Of a stretch of DNA of 64,000 bases, positions 17,991-27,409 are shown in pieces. The translations under genes were made by a program, and so were the position numbers. Origin of the DNA: Mesorhizobium sp. LHD-90 (GTDB lineage: Bacteria; Pseudomonadota; Alphaproteobacteria; Rhizobiales; Rhizobiaceae); NCBI RefSeq assembly GCF_030929505.1, contig NZ_JAVFVV010000020.1:78075-142074 (forward strand). The letters are read 5' to 3'. The notes beneath the pieces were generated by a model. That model saw only the letters and a list, made by a program, of their open reading frames with translations. It ran no database searches and was not told the origin of the DNA. Within the stretch, counting starts at the first letter, position 1. Every line of letters starts with the position of its first letter.

Positions 17991-19193
17991 CTAGCTCACT
18001 ACGAAGTCTGCAGCGGTCAGGGCGAGGCCCGTCGACAGGATTGCAAACTTCACGGCCGCCGCGCCGCCCAGCCCGTCGGCGTCGTAGAACAGCGAACCGG
18101 TGTTGGAGTTGTAGATGATGCGGTCGTCGGCATCGCGCGGCGCCAAGATATTGTCCTTGAAGGCGGAAGCACCGAGAGCGCCAGGGCCGAGCGCGGAAAA
18201 GATCGCGTCGTCCAGCTCGATCTGGTCGTCCGCCACGCTGAAATCCATGATGCGGTCGATGTTGTCGCCGCCGAGCGCGGTGGAGAAGCGGAACGTGTCC
18301 GAACCGCCCATGCCGAACAGCACGTCGCTGCCGCCGGCGCCGTCGAGCACGTTGGCGCCGTCATTGCCGCGCACCAGTTGCCTGATCTCGTTGCCGGTCA
18401 GGTTGACTGCATAGACCGCGTGCAGCGAGGTTGTGTTGAGGTATTCGGCGCTGACGCCGCTGGCGAGCACGAAGTTCACGCCGGCGCAGACGCGGTCGTT
18501 GCCCTCGCCGCCGATTTCAACGATCACCGCGCCGGCGTTGTAGACCGAATAGCTGTCGTTGCCGGCGCGGCCGGTCAGCGTGTCGGCCCCGCCGACGCCG
18601 CCGTCGTTGAGTTTGTTGTCGCCGCCGTCGCCGGTCAACGTGTCGGAGAAGCTGCTGCCGCGTAGATTCTCGATGCTGCTGTAAATATCGCCCTGCGCCT
18701 CTCCAGTGTTGTTGCCGGCGTTCGACAGGTCAGCAAGAACACCTGCACCAGCACGCTGGTAGCTCGCGGTGTCGATGCCCGCGCCGCCGTTAAGTGTATC
18801 GATGCCGGCCCCGCCCTCAAGCGTGTCGTTGCCAAGGTGGCCAAAGAGGCTGTCGTCATTGAGGCCGCCGATAAACTGATCACCGAAGTCTCCGCCTGAG
18901 AACGTCGCGACCCCGGCACCTCCAGAAATATCCAAATAGAGGCCGGCGTTGGACGGCGTAAGGACAGCGTTGCCCGTGTCTCTCAGCGCGAAGGTCGTCA
19001 AAGGGCCCGGCGCATAGTAAAAAACATTGTTCATGCTCACAGGCGGCAGGTTCAGATCGCCATTGATCCCCACCGCAAGGGGATTGTTGATTTCGACTGC
19101 GCTAGCCATAGTCGTTGCATCGAAGCGGAGAATGTCAGAAGAAGTCGCCGACCGGTAATCCCCATTCTGCGTGTAGCGGAATACACCTGGCAT
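17991..19193 (-). CDS. RTX-type calcium-binding secreted protein
   Basis: 400 residues from an ATG behind GGGAGAATTAGTA (an upstream ATG at 19208 lacks a site). The middle holds several glycine-rich nonapeptide repeats of the GGxGxDxLx type (GHLGNDTLEGGAGIDTLNG, GMGGSDTFRF), which fold into calcium-binding beta rolls. The last 95 residues (DDRIIYNSNTGSLFYDADG, LTAADFVVS) form the C-terminal secretion module shared with the second RTX protein of this window, so type I secretion is expected. No secretion genes are nearby. The N terminus (YTQNGDYRSATSSDI) has no recognised domain, so the activity is unknown. Confidence 0.88.
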   Translation of the reverse strand: MPGVFRYTQNGDYRSATSSDILRFDATTMASAVEINNPLAVGINGDLNLPPVSMNNVFYYAPGPLTTFALRDTGNAVLTPSNAGLYLDISGGAGVATFSGGDFGDQFIGGLNDDSLFGHLGNDTLEGGAGIDTLNGGAGIDTASYQRAGAGVLADLSNAGNNTGEAQGDIYSSIENLRGSSFSDTLTGDGGDNKLNDGGVGGADTLTGRAGNDSYSVYNAGAVIVEIGGEGNDRVCAGVNFVLASGVSAEYLNTTSLHAVYAVNLTGNEIRQLVRGNDGANVLDGAGGSDVLFGMGGSDTFRFSTALGGDNIDRIMDFSVADDQIELDDAIFSALGPGALGASAFKDNILAPRDADDRIIYNSNTGSLFYDADGLGGAAAVKFAILSTGLALTAADFVVS

Positions 19194-19631
19194 TACTAAT
19201 TCTCCCATTACAGAGAAGCTCAGACGCGGAAAGCAACTGAGCTATTCCCGCGACCTTATCTCAAAATTGTAGCTTTCAGAGGAGGCGTCGACGGTCGGTC
19301 ACGATACGTAAACTTGCGTGCATCGTATATCGCATCGATTGGAAAACCTTGGAATTCTTTGTCTTTTCCATGGAAATTCCAGGCGTTTTCACCTGACGAT
19401 GCTGTCGGACCATACGTGATCGTGCCGAAGAGTGCCGGCGCCGACCAACGAAACCAAGCCCTCAACGGATAAGCGGCGGCTTATTTTAAAGAGGCGTCCC
19501 GCAACCAGGCCCGGCCTGTCGCCTCATACTGGAAGAACGGCTCATCGGGTGTTTGAAGGCGGCGCCCTTCGACAGTGATGAAGACGCGCCCCCGGTATCT
19601 GGTGATCCTGATCCAGTCAGATTATCACTCA
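19194..19631. other. Intergenic region, AT-richer than surroundings
   Basis: About 440 bp between the start of the RTX gene and the end of the XRE-family regulator. It should include the RTX promoter. Short open frames occur on both strands, but none has a plausible start and composition. No repeat or strong hairpin is seen. Confidence 0.35.
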
Positions 19632-20507
19632 TCAACCGGGCTCTCGCGCGCCCTGCGCGCCGTGGGACGTCTTCTCGAGCAACGCCTCCAGCCGCGCACG
19701 TGTCGCTGCGTCCGACGCGGTATGGATGGCGAGCGTAAAATGGCCGTCGGGACCGGGAGGCCGCAGGCCCGCGAAGTCGAAATTCAAGCGGCCGGCTACG
19801 GGATGGGTCAACGCCTTGCGCCAGACCGGCGTCTCCGAAAGTTCCGCGGATTCCCACAGCCGCCTGAAATGCGGGCTTGCCGCGCAGATCTGGGCGACGA
19901 GCACCTCCATGACCGGATCGTTCGCCATCGCCGCGCCCGACAGCCGAAATTGCGCGACGATCGAGCGCGCGAGGACCGGCCATTCGGCGAAGCGCTCCTG
20001 AAGTCCTTCGTCCAGAAACAGGCGGTGGACCAGATTGGCGCCCCACTTTTCCTCGTTGTCGAGGTCGCCGAACAGGATTGCGGCGGCGCGATTGAGAGCT
20101 TTCACCTGCCAGTATCTGTTCAGGATATAGGCCGGGTGCGGCATCAAACCCGCAAGCATGGCGAGCATCACGGGCGACGGCGCCTCATGGCTACGAACGC
20201 GGTTCTTCCAATCAAGGTCCGGTCGCGCCAGTTCCAGCAGATAGGCCTGCTCCGCCCTGTCCAGCCTGAGCGCCTTGCCGATGCGGTCGAGCGCATGCAG
20301 CGAGGCGCGCACGTCGCGCCCCTGTTCCAGCCGGATATACCAGGCCGCGCTGATGCCGGCGGCCTCCGCCACCTCTTCGCGGCGCAGGCCGGGTGTGCGC
20401 CGCCGCCCGGCTGAAATCCGGCCGAGATCGGCTGGCGACCGCGCCGCCCTGCGGCTTTTCAGGAAACGCCCCAATTCGGTCCGGCGGATCTCGTCACGGT
20501 CGAGCAT
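19632..20507 (-). CDS. XRE/MmyB-like helix-turn-helix transcriptional regulator
   Basis: 291 residues. The N terminus has the family opening LGRFLKSRRAARSP and TPGLRREEVAEAAGIS, then a helix-turn-helix ending WYIRLEQGRDVRAS; the C-terminal part (about 110-280) is the MmyB-like ligand-binding region (NRYWQVKALNRAAAILF, HPVAGRLNFDFAGL). Such proteins usually regulate an adjacent, divergently transcribed enzyme gene. Here that is the VOC protein gene, with 81 bp between the two starts. The effector is unknown. Confidence 0.9.
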   Translation of the reverse strand: MLDRDEIRRTELGRFLKSRRAARSPADLGRISAGRRRTPGLRREEVAEAAGISAAWYIRLEQGRDVRASLHALDRIGKALRLDRAEQAYLLELARPDLDWKNRVRSHEAPSPVMLAMLAGLMPHPAYILNRYWQVKALNRAAAILFGDLDNEEKWGANLVHRLFLDEGLQERFAEWPVLARSIVAQFRLSGAAMANDPVMEVLVAQICAASPHFRRLWESAELSETPVWRKALTHPVAGRLNFDFAGLRPPGPDGHFTLAIHTASDAATRARLEALLEKTSHGAQGAREPG

Positions 20508-20588
20508 GATCCAGGATATCCCACGATAAGATAGAGATTTGTACCATGTTAAGACTGCCTGCACAGTCTCCCGAACGGAGGAACTGCG

Positions 20589-21074
20589 ATGCGATTGAAC
20601 AGGCGAGAACTGCTGGTTTCGGGCGTTCTGCTTGCCGGCACGGGTTCCGCTGCCGAAACAGCCAACCCGCCGAAAGGACATTCTGTGAACGCTTTCCAAA
20701 ACATCCGCCAGATCGACTACACGGTGATCTTCGCAAGGGACCTGCCGCGCATGCGGGAATTCTATGAAGGCATCATGGAGTTTCCGGTGCTCCGGACACT
20801 CGGCGACGGCTGGATAGAGTTCGCAGTGGGATCGAACAGGCTCGCGCTGACCGTTCATGGGCTGATCTTCAACGATCAACCGCCAGCCGACGGAGCGCTT
20901 TCCTTGCAACTGGCTTTCCGGGTGCCGCCCGCCGAAGTGGAGAAATGCGCCGCCGCCCTGGATGCCAAAGGCGTCAAGCCGATTTCGCCAGTCACTGACC
21001 AGGCCTGGGGACACCGAACGGTGTTCTTTCGCGACCCGGACGGCAACGTGATCGAAATCTATGCTGAAATCTGA
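20589..21074 (+). CDS. VOC-family (glyoxalase/dioxygenase fold) protein
   Basis: 161 residues after a good GGAGGAACTGCG site. A short N-terminal stretch (LNRRELLVSGVLLAGTGSA) looks like a Tat-type signal, which is unusual for this family; translation from an internal Met would give a cytoplasmic form. The rest is one VOC domain: IDYTVIFARDLPRMREFYEG, then FRDPDGNVIEIYAE with the usual metal-ligand Glu near the end. It could be a glyoxalase, a resistance protein or an extradiol-type enzyme. It is probably controlled by the divergent XRE regulator. Confidence 0.83.
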   Translation: MRLNRRELLVSGVLLAGTGSAAETANPPKGHSVNAFQNIRQIDYTVIFARDLPRMREFYEGIMEFPVLRTLGDGWIEFAVGSNRLALTVHGLIFNDQPPADGALSLQLAFRVPPAEVEKCAAALDAKGVKPISPVTDQAWGHRTVFFRDPDGNVIEIYAEI

Positions 21075-21161
21075 GCGGGGACGTCCACGGATGGCCGCAG
21101 GAAGTTCAAGCAGGCCGGTCCGCCCAAGATCTGCCGCGGTTGCTGCGGCGACTGCGCTCGC

Positions 21162-21617
21162 TCAGCGGCGGTCCATGGCCGCGGCCTTTCCCGATGCCGC
21201 GTCGATCAGCATGTTGGCGATTTTCATCCGCACCATGGCGCGCTCTCGCAGATGCGGCGCCACCCGGTCGGGATGATTGGCAAAGGCGAATCGCCGGCGG
21301 ATGCGCGTAAAGTCGGCGGCCGTCGCCCGGTCGAGGCCGAGTTCGACTGCGATCGCCTCGGGCTCCACCGAAGGCAGGCTTCCGGCCCCTCCGACGGTCT
21401 CGGCCGCAACTGTTTCTGGCTCGCCTTCCGACGCCTCGCGGTACTCGGCCTCCACGGCGTCATCCGAAACCTGTATGCGGCCGGAATACAACTCCTCGGC
21501 GACCGACAGGTAATCGAACGGGATGGTCGGCGCGGCGACGGGTCCGGTGGACTGATCGCGCGCGGCGATCAGCTCGTCCAGCAGGACAGCAAAGTCGCGG
21601 TTCGCCATCTCGCCCAT
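21162..21617 (-). CDS. J-domain-like small protein
   Basis: 151 residues, taking the ATG behind GAGGAGG rather than the upstream in-frame one. The first 80 residues are acidic and low in complexity. The C-terminal 50 residues read IRRRFAFANHPDRVAP then AMVRMKIANMLIDAA, which matches helices II and III of a J domain with the diagnostic HPD. It may stimulate a DnaK-type chaperone, but a full J domain (helix I) is not obvious. Function not known. Confidence 0.65.
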   Translation of the reverse strand: MGEMANRDFAVLLDELIAARDQSTGPVAAPTIPFDYLSVAEELYSGRIQVSDDAVEAEYREASEGEPETVAAETVGGAGSLPSVEPEAIAVELGLDRATAADFTRIRRRFAFANHPDRVAPHLRERAMVRMKIANMLIDAASGKAAAMDRR

Positions 21618-21831
21618 GACAGCCTCCTCTGCCGGGAACATTTCATAGCGCCAATCGGCTGCGCACTCTATCGACGGAGGGTTAAGATTCTCGCGGAACT
21701 ACGGGCAAGAATTAAGACAATTCCAAAATCAATCTGGCTTCGCGCATGACTGCCCTGCATGATGTTGCACTGCACAATCGTCACGAATCGCCTATATGCT
21801 GAAATCGGGAGGACTAACGAAGGGGCCTGTC

Positions 21832-22014
21832 ATGGCTTTCTTTACCGAACTCTTCTCCCGGCCGCGGCCGCGCGACATCGGCCGCATACGCGCCGCCCAG
21901 GCGCTCATCGAACTGCTGAGCGAGACCGGGCGCACCGATACCGACGTGCGGCCCGCGGATTTTCCGCGGTTGCCGCGCAAACTGGCCGGGACCTTTCCGG
22001 CTGCCGGGCTGTAA
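21832..22014 (+). CDS. Small basic hypothetical protein (60 aa)
   Basis: 60 residues from an ATG behind AAGGGG; an in-frame ATG at 21796 would add 12 residues. Sequence is basic, with FFTELFSRPRPRDIGRIRAA then ALIELLSETGRTDTD. No membrane segment. The codon use and the good ribosome-binding site support a real gene. I do not recognise the family. It ends 20 bp before the stop of the convergent DUF1993 gene. Confidence 0.6.
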   Translation: MAFFTELFSRPRPRDIGRIRAAQALIELLSETGRTDTDVRPADFPRLPRKLAGTFPAAGL

Positions 22015-22034
22015 GGTCCGCATGGCCTCTGCCG

Positions 22035-22544
22035 TCAGGGCGTCAGGAAATCGACCTTGCCGAGCGGCACGCCGTTGTGGCGCAGGATGTTGTAGGCGGT
22101 CGTGATGTGAAAATAGAAGTTCGGCATAGCGAAATTCTGCAGATATTCGATGCCGGTGAATGACAGGTCGCGCGTCCTGCCCTTGATCAGGATCGCGACT
22201 TCCTCGCTCCCGTCGATCTCGGCCGCTTCAAACGTCGCCAGAAGGTCGAGCGTGCGTGCGATACGCGCCTGGAGGTCGGCAAAACTCGACTCGGTGTCCT
22301 CGAAGCGGACGATTTCGCGCCGGGCCAGACGCGAGGGAGCGCCTTTGGCATGGTCGGTGGCGATCTGCACCTGCGAGATCAGTCTCAGCATGTCGGGCGC
22401 CAGCCGGTCGTTTAGGAGCACGGCCGGGTCGATCTTGCGTTCCTCGGCATTCGCCTCCGCCTTCCTCAGGCAGTTCGACAGGCTCTTCAACCGCATCTGG
22501 AACACCGGCACGCTCGCCTGGTACATGGACATGATCATGGACAC
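22035..22544 (-). CDS. DUF1993 family protein (DinB-like four-helix fold)
   Basis: 169 residues. The start MSMYQASVPVFQMRLKSLS and the end FYFHITTAYNILRHNGVPLG are typical of DUF1993, a four-helix bundle related to DinB/YfiT proteins; a histidine in HITTAYNILRHNG could be part of a metal site. Some members may be thiol-dependent transferases, but no activity is established for this one. The gene stands alone between convergent and divergent neighbours. Confidence 0.85.
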   Translation of the reverse strand: MSMIMSMYQASVPVFQMRLKSLSNCLRKAEANAEERKIDPAVLLNDRLAPDMLRLISQVQIATDHAKGAPSRLARREIVRFEDTESSFADLQARIARTLDLLATFEAAEIDGSEEVAILIKGRTRDLSFTGIEYLQNFAMPNFYFHITTAYNILRHNGVPLGKVDFLTP

Positions 22545-22663
22545 TCTCTCCCTTCAGCCGGATCGGCCGAAAGGGAGATAGGAACATTCATGGCCGGCGC
22601 GCAAGCGTCATCCGGGCGCCGCAATCGGCGGCGAGTCTTCGCACAGATCCTGGGAGATTCGCG

Positions 22664-23707
22664 ATGCGGACTGCTTTCTTGACGACCGCCTTCATCCTGT
22701 CCTCCGGCGGCATCGCGCTGGCGCAGTCCGAACAGCCACCCTATCTCGACGACCGGTCGGACGCAGCGGCGCTGGTGAGATCCTTCTACAATGCGATCGA
22801 CCGGCAGGAATACGCCCGCGCCTGGGACTATTTCGGCGACCGGAAACCTTCAAAAGATTTCCAGGCCTTCATCAAAGGCTACGAAAATACCCAGTCCGTG
22901 AGGATTGTGACCGGCGAGCCGAGCGCGGAGGGTGCCGCCGGCAGCACCTTCTACGCGCTGCCCGTCGCCTTCGTGGCGACCAACAAGGACAATAGCGAAC
23001 AGGTGTTTGCCGGCTGTTATACGGTGCGGCAGATCAATCCGCAGATCCAGGAGCCGCCCTTCCGCGGGTTGGCGATCGAGAAGGCGGAGCTCAAGCCATC
23101 CGAACAGCCGTTCGAGGAAAAGCTTCTTGAGAGATGCGGCGACGGCCCCGCCCCCGAACCCAGGGACGCAGTGCTGGAGCAGGCGAAAAAGGCTTTCGCC
23201 GCGCTGCATGCCGGGCAGTGCCAGTCGGTCACGCCGGACGGCGCTAGCCCTGCGCCCGAGACCTACACCATCGCCTTCCGCCGCGCTTCGAGTTCGGAGG
23301 ACGAGCCGGAAAGCCAGGCGCGGCTGTTCCGCTTCTATTGCGGCATGGGCGCCTACAACGAGAGCCACGTCTATTACCTCCATGACGAGGTTGAGGGGCT
23401 TCGCGAGCAGCAGTTCGCCACTCCCGAACTGGACCTCCGCTACGCCGACGAAAACTCCGACGAGAAGGTCGAGAGCATGGCTATCATCGGCTACAAGGTT
23501 GACGACGCACTGGTGAACTCCTTCTACGACGAGGCCACCCTGACGATCGCCTCGCATGCCAAATGGCGGGGCGTCGGCGACGCATCGTCATCGGGAACGT
23601 GGATCTTCCGCAACGGTGCCTTTACGCTGGTGAAATACGACGTGGACGCCTCTTACGACGGCGAAATAAATCCCGAAACGGTGCTGGATTTCCACACCGG
23701 ACCCTAA
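22664..23707 (+). CDS. Exported protein with DUF1176-like C terminus
   Basis: 347 residues with a signal peptide (cleavage near IALAQS). The first half (YNAIDRQEYARAWDYFGD, FIKGYENTQSVRI) resembles a small NTF2-like ligand-binding domain. The second half (LFRFYCGMGAYNESHVYYL, then WIFRNGAFTLVKYDVD) resembles DUF1176. The protein is acidic and probably periplasmic. Its activity is unknown. It is followed by the convergent hydrolase gene. Confidence 0.75.
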   Translation: MRTAFLTTAFILSSGGIALAQSEQPPYLDDRSDAAALVRSFYNAIDRQEYARAWDYFGDRKPSKDFQAFIKGYENTQSVRIVTGEPSAEGAAGSTFYALPVAFVATNKDNSEQVFAGCYTVRQINPQIQEPPFRGLAIEKAELKPSEQPFEEKLLERCGDGPAPEPRDAVLEQAKKAFAALHAGQCQSVTPDGASPAPETYTIAFRRASSSEDEPESQARLFRFYCGMGAYNESHVYYLHDEVEGLREQQFATPELDLRYADENSDEKVESMAIIGYKVDDALVNSFYDEATLTIASHAKWRGVGDASSSGTWIFRNGAFTLVKYDVDASYDGEINPETVLDFHTGP

Positions 23708-23838
23708 GCGATTGTTCGGGTTCACTTTTCCGGACTTCACGCACAAGAGTCCGGCGTTCCTGCAGGCGGTCGGCACACCTTGCGCAAGACCGCGAACAGC
23801 ACAATTACGCAATTGTTCTTATTGCGCTATTTTCGATG

Positions 23839-24729
23839 TCACGGGCTGGCGGAGATCATCCAGTTGAGCGTCTCGCGCCAGTCGGTCATGCGGATCGGAG
23901 TGCCGTGCGATCCTGTCTCGAAACGCACGAAACGGGTGGGGTAGCCGGGCGATTTCTGGCGTATCGAGCGATAGAACGCCTCCTGCTTGTCGACCGGAAA
24001 AACAGTGTCCTTGCTACCTTGCCCGAAGAAGACCGGCACCTTTCGCTTGAAAGCTGCGCTGCCAAAAAAAGTATCGTCCCAGTGTGACCCAAGCAGAATC
24101 AGGCCGGAAAGACGCGGCGCAACTTGCGCGTTTTTTGCCAACAGCCAGCATAGGCCGCCGCCCATCGATCCACAGGCGACGAAGATTTTTGCCGACGGCG
24201 ACAGTTCGGCATAATGACCGATCAGCGCAGCGATCTGCGCAGCACCCTTGTCGCCGAAATCCGGAAAATCCGGCGACAGGTAAAGCCCGCCATTGCCGGC
24301 CATCAGGTTCTTTATCCGGTTGAAGTTTCCGCCGAAGGTGAAATCGTCCACACCCTGCTTGCGGCTGCCGCCCTGCCCGTGCAGGTAAATGGTTATGAAT
24401 GCTGCGTTTTCCGGTTTTCCAACGGCGACGTGGCGGATTTTTCCGGCGTCCGAGCGCAGCACCAGGTCCTTTTGAACCTTGCGCACGGCGGTCGAAACAT
24501 ATTTGCCCCTGGCCCGCCGTTCCGGGATTTCGTCGCGCTGGTCGATGTCGCGCGCCTCCCGGTAATCGACCACCTCATAGGCCCCGCCGTCGCCGGTCGA
24601 CAGGATGCCCGGATAGGCAAAAAGCTCGTCCTTGTAAGGCTTTAGCGATTGAGCGGAGGCTGTCGAAACAGCCATCGCGAGCCCGGCTAGCGCCGCCAGA
24701 ACCGGTCGGAAAGATCGAAGACCCAGCAT
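23839..24729 (-). CDS. Exported alpha/beta hydrolase
   Basis: 296 residues with a signal peptide (cleavage near STASAQS). Core motifs: oxyanion YLHGQGG, nucleophile elbow CGSMGG with the Ser in G-x-S-x-G, acid GQGSKDTVFP and the catalytic His in TGSHGTPIR. A periplasmic esterase- or lipase-like enzyme is inferred. It starts 4 bp after the stop of the molybdenum-cofactor fusion gene, so it is the last gene of that operon, although a link to molybdenum enzyme maturation is not obvious. Confidence 0.82.
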   Translation of the reverse strand: MLGLRSFRPVLAALAGLAMAVSTASAQSLKPYKDELFAYPGILSTGDGGAYEVVDYREARDIDQRDEIPERRARGKYVSTAVRKVQKDLVLRSDAGKIRHVAVGKPENAAFITIYLHGQGGSRKQGVDDFTFGGNFNRIKNLMAGNGGLYLSPDFPDFGDKGAAQIAALIGHYAELSPSAKIFVACGSMGGGLCWLLAKNAQVAPRLSGLILLGSHWDDTFFGSAAFKRKVPVFFGQGSKDTVFPVDKQEAFYRSIRQKSPGYPTRFVRFETGSHGTPIRMTDWRETLNWMISASP

Positions 24730-24733
24730 TCGC

Positions 24734-26341
24734 TCAATCCTGCAGCACGCCGCCAGCCTCGGCCATGGCTTCGGCGGTGTCGACATCCACAAAAGCCCCC
24801 TCCCCGATCTCGACGTCGATCACACCGACCGCGCCGGTTTCGATGATATGCCGGGCGCCGACGTCGCCTTCCAGCCGCATCACCTCGGCAAACATGGCGC
24901 GCGGCAGGATGATCGGATTGCCGCGCTTGCCTCCGTGAGAGGCCCGCACCACCTGCTGGCCGCCGCTGGCGACAAAGCTGGCGATCAGCCTGTCGAGATC
25001 GGCGGTCGAAACCTCCGGCATGTCGCCGAGCACGACCAGCGCGCCAGCCGACCCGACAGGAAGAGCCGTAACACCGGCACGCAGCGAGCTTGCCAGGCCG
25101 GAAGCAAAATCCGGATTCTCGGCGAATCGCAGATCCAGGCCGTCGAGCGCAGCCCGTATCCGTTCCGCCTGGTGTCCGGTCACCACAGTCACTGACTTCG
25201 CCTTGCTGGCCAGTGCGCTTTCCGCGACGCGGCGGATCAGCGGCACGCCGCCGAATCGCGCCAAAAGCTTGTTCGGCCCGCCCATGCGGGTCGAGCGCCC
25301 GGCCGCCAGCACGACCGCATGCACGGCCTCGCCGTTCGGCCGCCGTGCCTCGCGCGGCTGCGGCCGCGTCGGGATTTCCATCAGCAGCCCACCGACGCCC
25401 ATGCCGGCGATGTCCCTCGAGGTCACATCCAGCCCGGCCAGCAGACGATCCAGCACCCAATCGAACCCGTTTTCCTTTGGGCTGCGGGCGCAGCCCGGCG
25501 CGCCGATCACGGTCTTGCCGCCGATCCTGCCCAGCACCAGAAGGTTGCCGGGATCGACCGGCATGCCGGCGCGGATCACCTCGCCGCCCGCCATCCGGAT
25601 CGCCGCCGGGATCACGTCATCGAAATCGCACATGGCCGAAGCCCCGAAAACGATCGCCACGTCGCTGCGGGCAAGCATTTCGCCGATCGCCGCCGAGACT
25701 TCGCGGGCGTCGTGCCCGGCCCGCTTTTCGCCGACGACGACGCTGCCGGAACGGCCGAGCCGCTCCTCGGTTATGCGCGTGGTCTTGGCGACGACGCTGT
25801 CCTTCAGGCCGGGCAGGACGGTGTGGACGAGACCGACCCTGACTGCCGCGAAGGGATGCACCTCGAACAGCGGTTCTTCCGCCAGGATCGCGCAGGCTTC
25901 TTCCACCAGATGGCCGGCAATGGCGAACGGAATGATCTTTACTGTCGCGACCATCCGGCCGGGTTCGACCGCCGCCTTGTCGGCCAGCGTGGCGATGGTG
26001 ATCGCCGGATCGATGGCATTGATGGCCTCGACGATCGCTGCGTCCACGGTGAAGACGCCCGACACTGCGGCATGCAGGTTGACACGACCCGTCGCGGCCG
26101 GCTTCACCTCGATGTTGCGCGACAGAATCGCCGCCGCGATGCGGGTCGCGGCAACGTCCTCGTCGAGATCGCCCCGCTCAAGAACGGCTGCGATGACCTC
26201 GGCGATGCCTGCTTCGCGAAAAACCGCGACGTCGTCCGCGGTCACCCTGTGCGCCTTGGGAAACCGCCTTTCGCCGGCGAGCACTGCATGTGCCAGCAGC
26301 GCGCCCTCGGCGTCCGCTATCCTGACCGGCCCGAACCTCAC
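24734..26341 (-). CDS. Molybdopterin-binding / MobA-like nucleotidyltransferase fusion
   Basis: 535 residues in two parts. Residues 1 to about 340 form a molybdopterin-binding domain of the MoeA/MogA type (RVGLVHTVLPGLKDSVV, VFGASAMCDFDDVIPAA). Residues about 345-535 form a MobA-like transferase with the nucleotide-binding VVLAAGRSTRMGGPNKLL and LGDMPEVS. By family this activates molybdenum cofactor as the cytosine dinucleotide form used by xanthine oxidase-type hydroxylases (MocA-like). A GTG start overlaps the stop of the XdhC gene by 4 bp. Confidence 0.9.
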   Translation of the reverse strand: MRFGPVRIADAEGALLAHAVLAGERRFPKAHRVTADDVAVFREAGIAEVIAAVLERGDLDEDVAATRIAAAILSRNIEVKPAATGRVNLHAAVSGVFTVDAAIVEAINAIDPAITIATLADKAAVEPGRMVATVKIIPFAIAGHLVEEACAILAEEPLFEVHPFAAVRVGLVHTVLPGLKDSVVAKTTRITEERLGRSGSVVVGEKRAGHDAREVSAAIGEMLARSDVAIVFGASAMCDFDDVIPAAIRMAGGEVIRAGMPVDPGNLLVLGRIGGKTVIGAPGCARSPKENGFDWVLDRLLAGLDVTSRDIAGMGVGGLLMEIPTRPQPREARRPNGEAVHAVVLAAGRSTRMGGPNKLLARFGGVPLIRRVAESALASKAKSVTVVTGHQAERIRAALDGLDLRFAENPDFASGLASSLRAGVTALPVGSAGALVVLGDMPEVSTADLDRLIASFVASGGQQVVRASHGGKRGNPIILPRAMFAEVMRLEGDVGARHIIETGAVGVIDVEIGEGAFVDVDTAEAMAEAGGVLQD

Positions 26342-27048
26342 GCCGCCTTGCCCTTCTCGACGCCGGCCACGCCACGCGACCGGAACACCTGCACGATCTC
26401 AGCGAGGATGGCGACGGCGATCTCCTGCGGGCTGATGGCGCCGATGTCGAGGCCGATCGGGGCGTGGATGCGTGCAATCTGCTCGTCTGTCGCGCCGGCT
26501 TCCAGCAGACGCTTCACCCGCCCCGCATGCGTCTTGCGGCTGCCGAGCGCACCGACGTAAAAACAGCCGGCGTCGAGCGCCGCCTTCAGCGCGAAATCGT
26601 CGATCTTTGGGTCGTGCGTGACCGCAGCCAGTGCGCAATAGGGGTCGAGTGGCCGCTCGGCCAGCACCGGCTCGGGCCAGTCGGCGTGAAGCGGCACGTC
26701 GGGAAAGCGCTCGGCAGTGGCGAAGGCGGTACGCGGATCGATGATCTCCATGTCGAAGCCGGCAACCTTGGCCATCGGCGCCAAGGACTGGCTGATATGC
26801 ACCGCGCCGACCACCACCAGGCGTGGTTTCGGCAGCGCGACCATCAGGAAATAGGCGGTCCCATCGACGGTCACCCCGGTCGAAATGCCGGTCCGAAACG
26901 CCTTCTTCACCGCCTCGCCGAGTTCGCCGGGGATCGCGTCGCCCTCACGGACGATGCGGTCGGTGCCGCTCTCCAGTTCGGTCATCAGGATGGCCGCGCG
27001 GCGGTTGCGGCGCTCCTTGTTGAGGGCTTTCAGCGAATGCAGGTCCAT
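26338..27048 (-). CDS. XdhC/CoxI-family maturation protein, large (Rossmann) part
   Basis: 236 residues. The N-terminal stretch (NKERRNRRAAILMTELESG) is XdhC-like and the C terminus is the Rossmann-type XdhC_CoxI domain (YCALAAVTHDPKIDDFALK, YVGALGSRKTHAGR, IHAPIGLDIGAISPQEIAV). XdhC proteins bind the molybdenum cofactor, help add the terminal sulfur ligand and insert it into hydroxylases. Here the function is split over two adjacent genes: the short N-terminal domain is encoded 3 bp upstream. Confidence 0.9.
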   Translation of the reverse strand: MDLHSLKALNKERRNRRAAILMTELESGTDRIVREGDAIPGELGEAVKKAFRTGISTGVTVDGTAYFLMVALPKPRLVVVGAVHISQSLAPMAKVAGFDMEIIDPRTAFATAERFPDVPLHADWPEPVLAERPLDPYCALAAVTHDPKIDDFALKAALDAGCFYVGALGSRKTHAGRVKRLLEAGATDEQIARIHAPIGLDIGAISPQEIAVAILAEIVQVFRSRGVAGVEKGKAA

Positions 27049-27051
27049 CGC

Positions 27052-27387
27052 TCAGCCCAATTTCTCGACATAGACCTTTATGCGGCCACCGCAGGAGAGG
27101 CCGACTCGCCAGGCGGTCTCGTCGGCCACGCCGAATTCCAGCATGCGCGCCTTGCCGTCGCCGATCACATCCATCGCCTCGGTCACCACCGCGCCTTCCA
27201 CGCAACCGCCCGACACCGAACCGTGGAAATTGCCGTCGGCGTCGATGACGAGGTGGCTGCCGGCCGGTCGCGGCGCCGAGCCCCAGGTTTCGATGACCGT
27301 GGCGATCGCCACGTCGCGGCCGGCTTCCATCCATTCCTCCGCGATCGCCAGCGGATCGCGGCTTTCGTCGAGCGTGTTCAGAGACAT
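27052..27387 (-). CDS. XdhC-family N-terminal domain protein
   Basis: 111 residues from an ATG behind GAGGAGA. It is a stand-alone XdhC N-terminal domain: ATVIETWGSAPRPAGSHLV, SVSGGCVEGAVV with the conserved Cys, and a second Cys in VGLSCGGRIKVYVE. The Cys in GGCVE is implicated in cofactor binding in the family. Together with the next gene it makes up a complete XdhC/CoxF-type function. Confidence 0.88.
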   Translation of the reverse strand: MSLNTLDESRDPLAIAEEWMEAGRDVAIATVIETWGSAPRPAGSHLVIDADGNFHGSVSGGCVEGAVVTEAMDVIGDGKARMLEFGVADETAWRVGLSCGGRIKVYVEKLG

Positions 27388-27409
27388 GTGTATTCTCCTC
27401 GTCTGCCGG

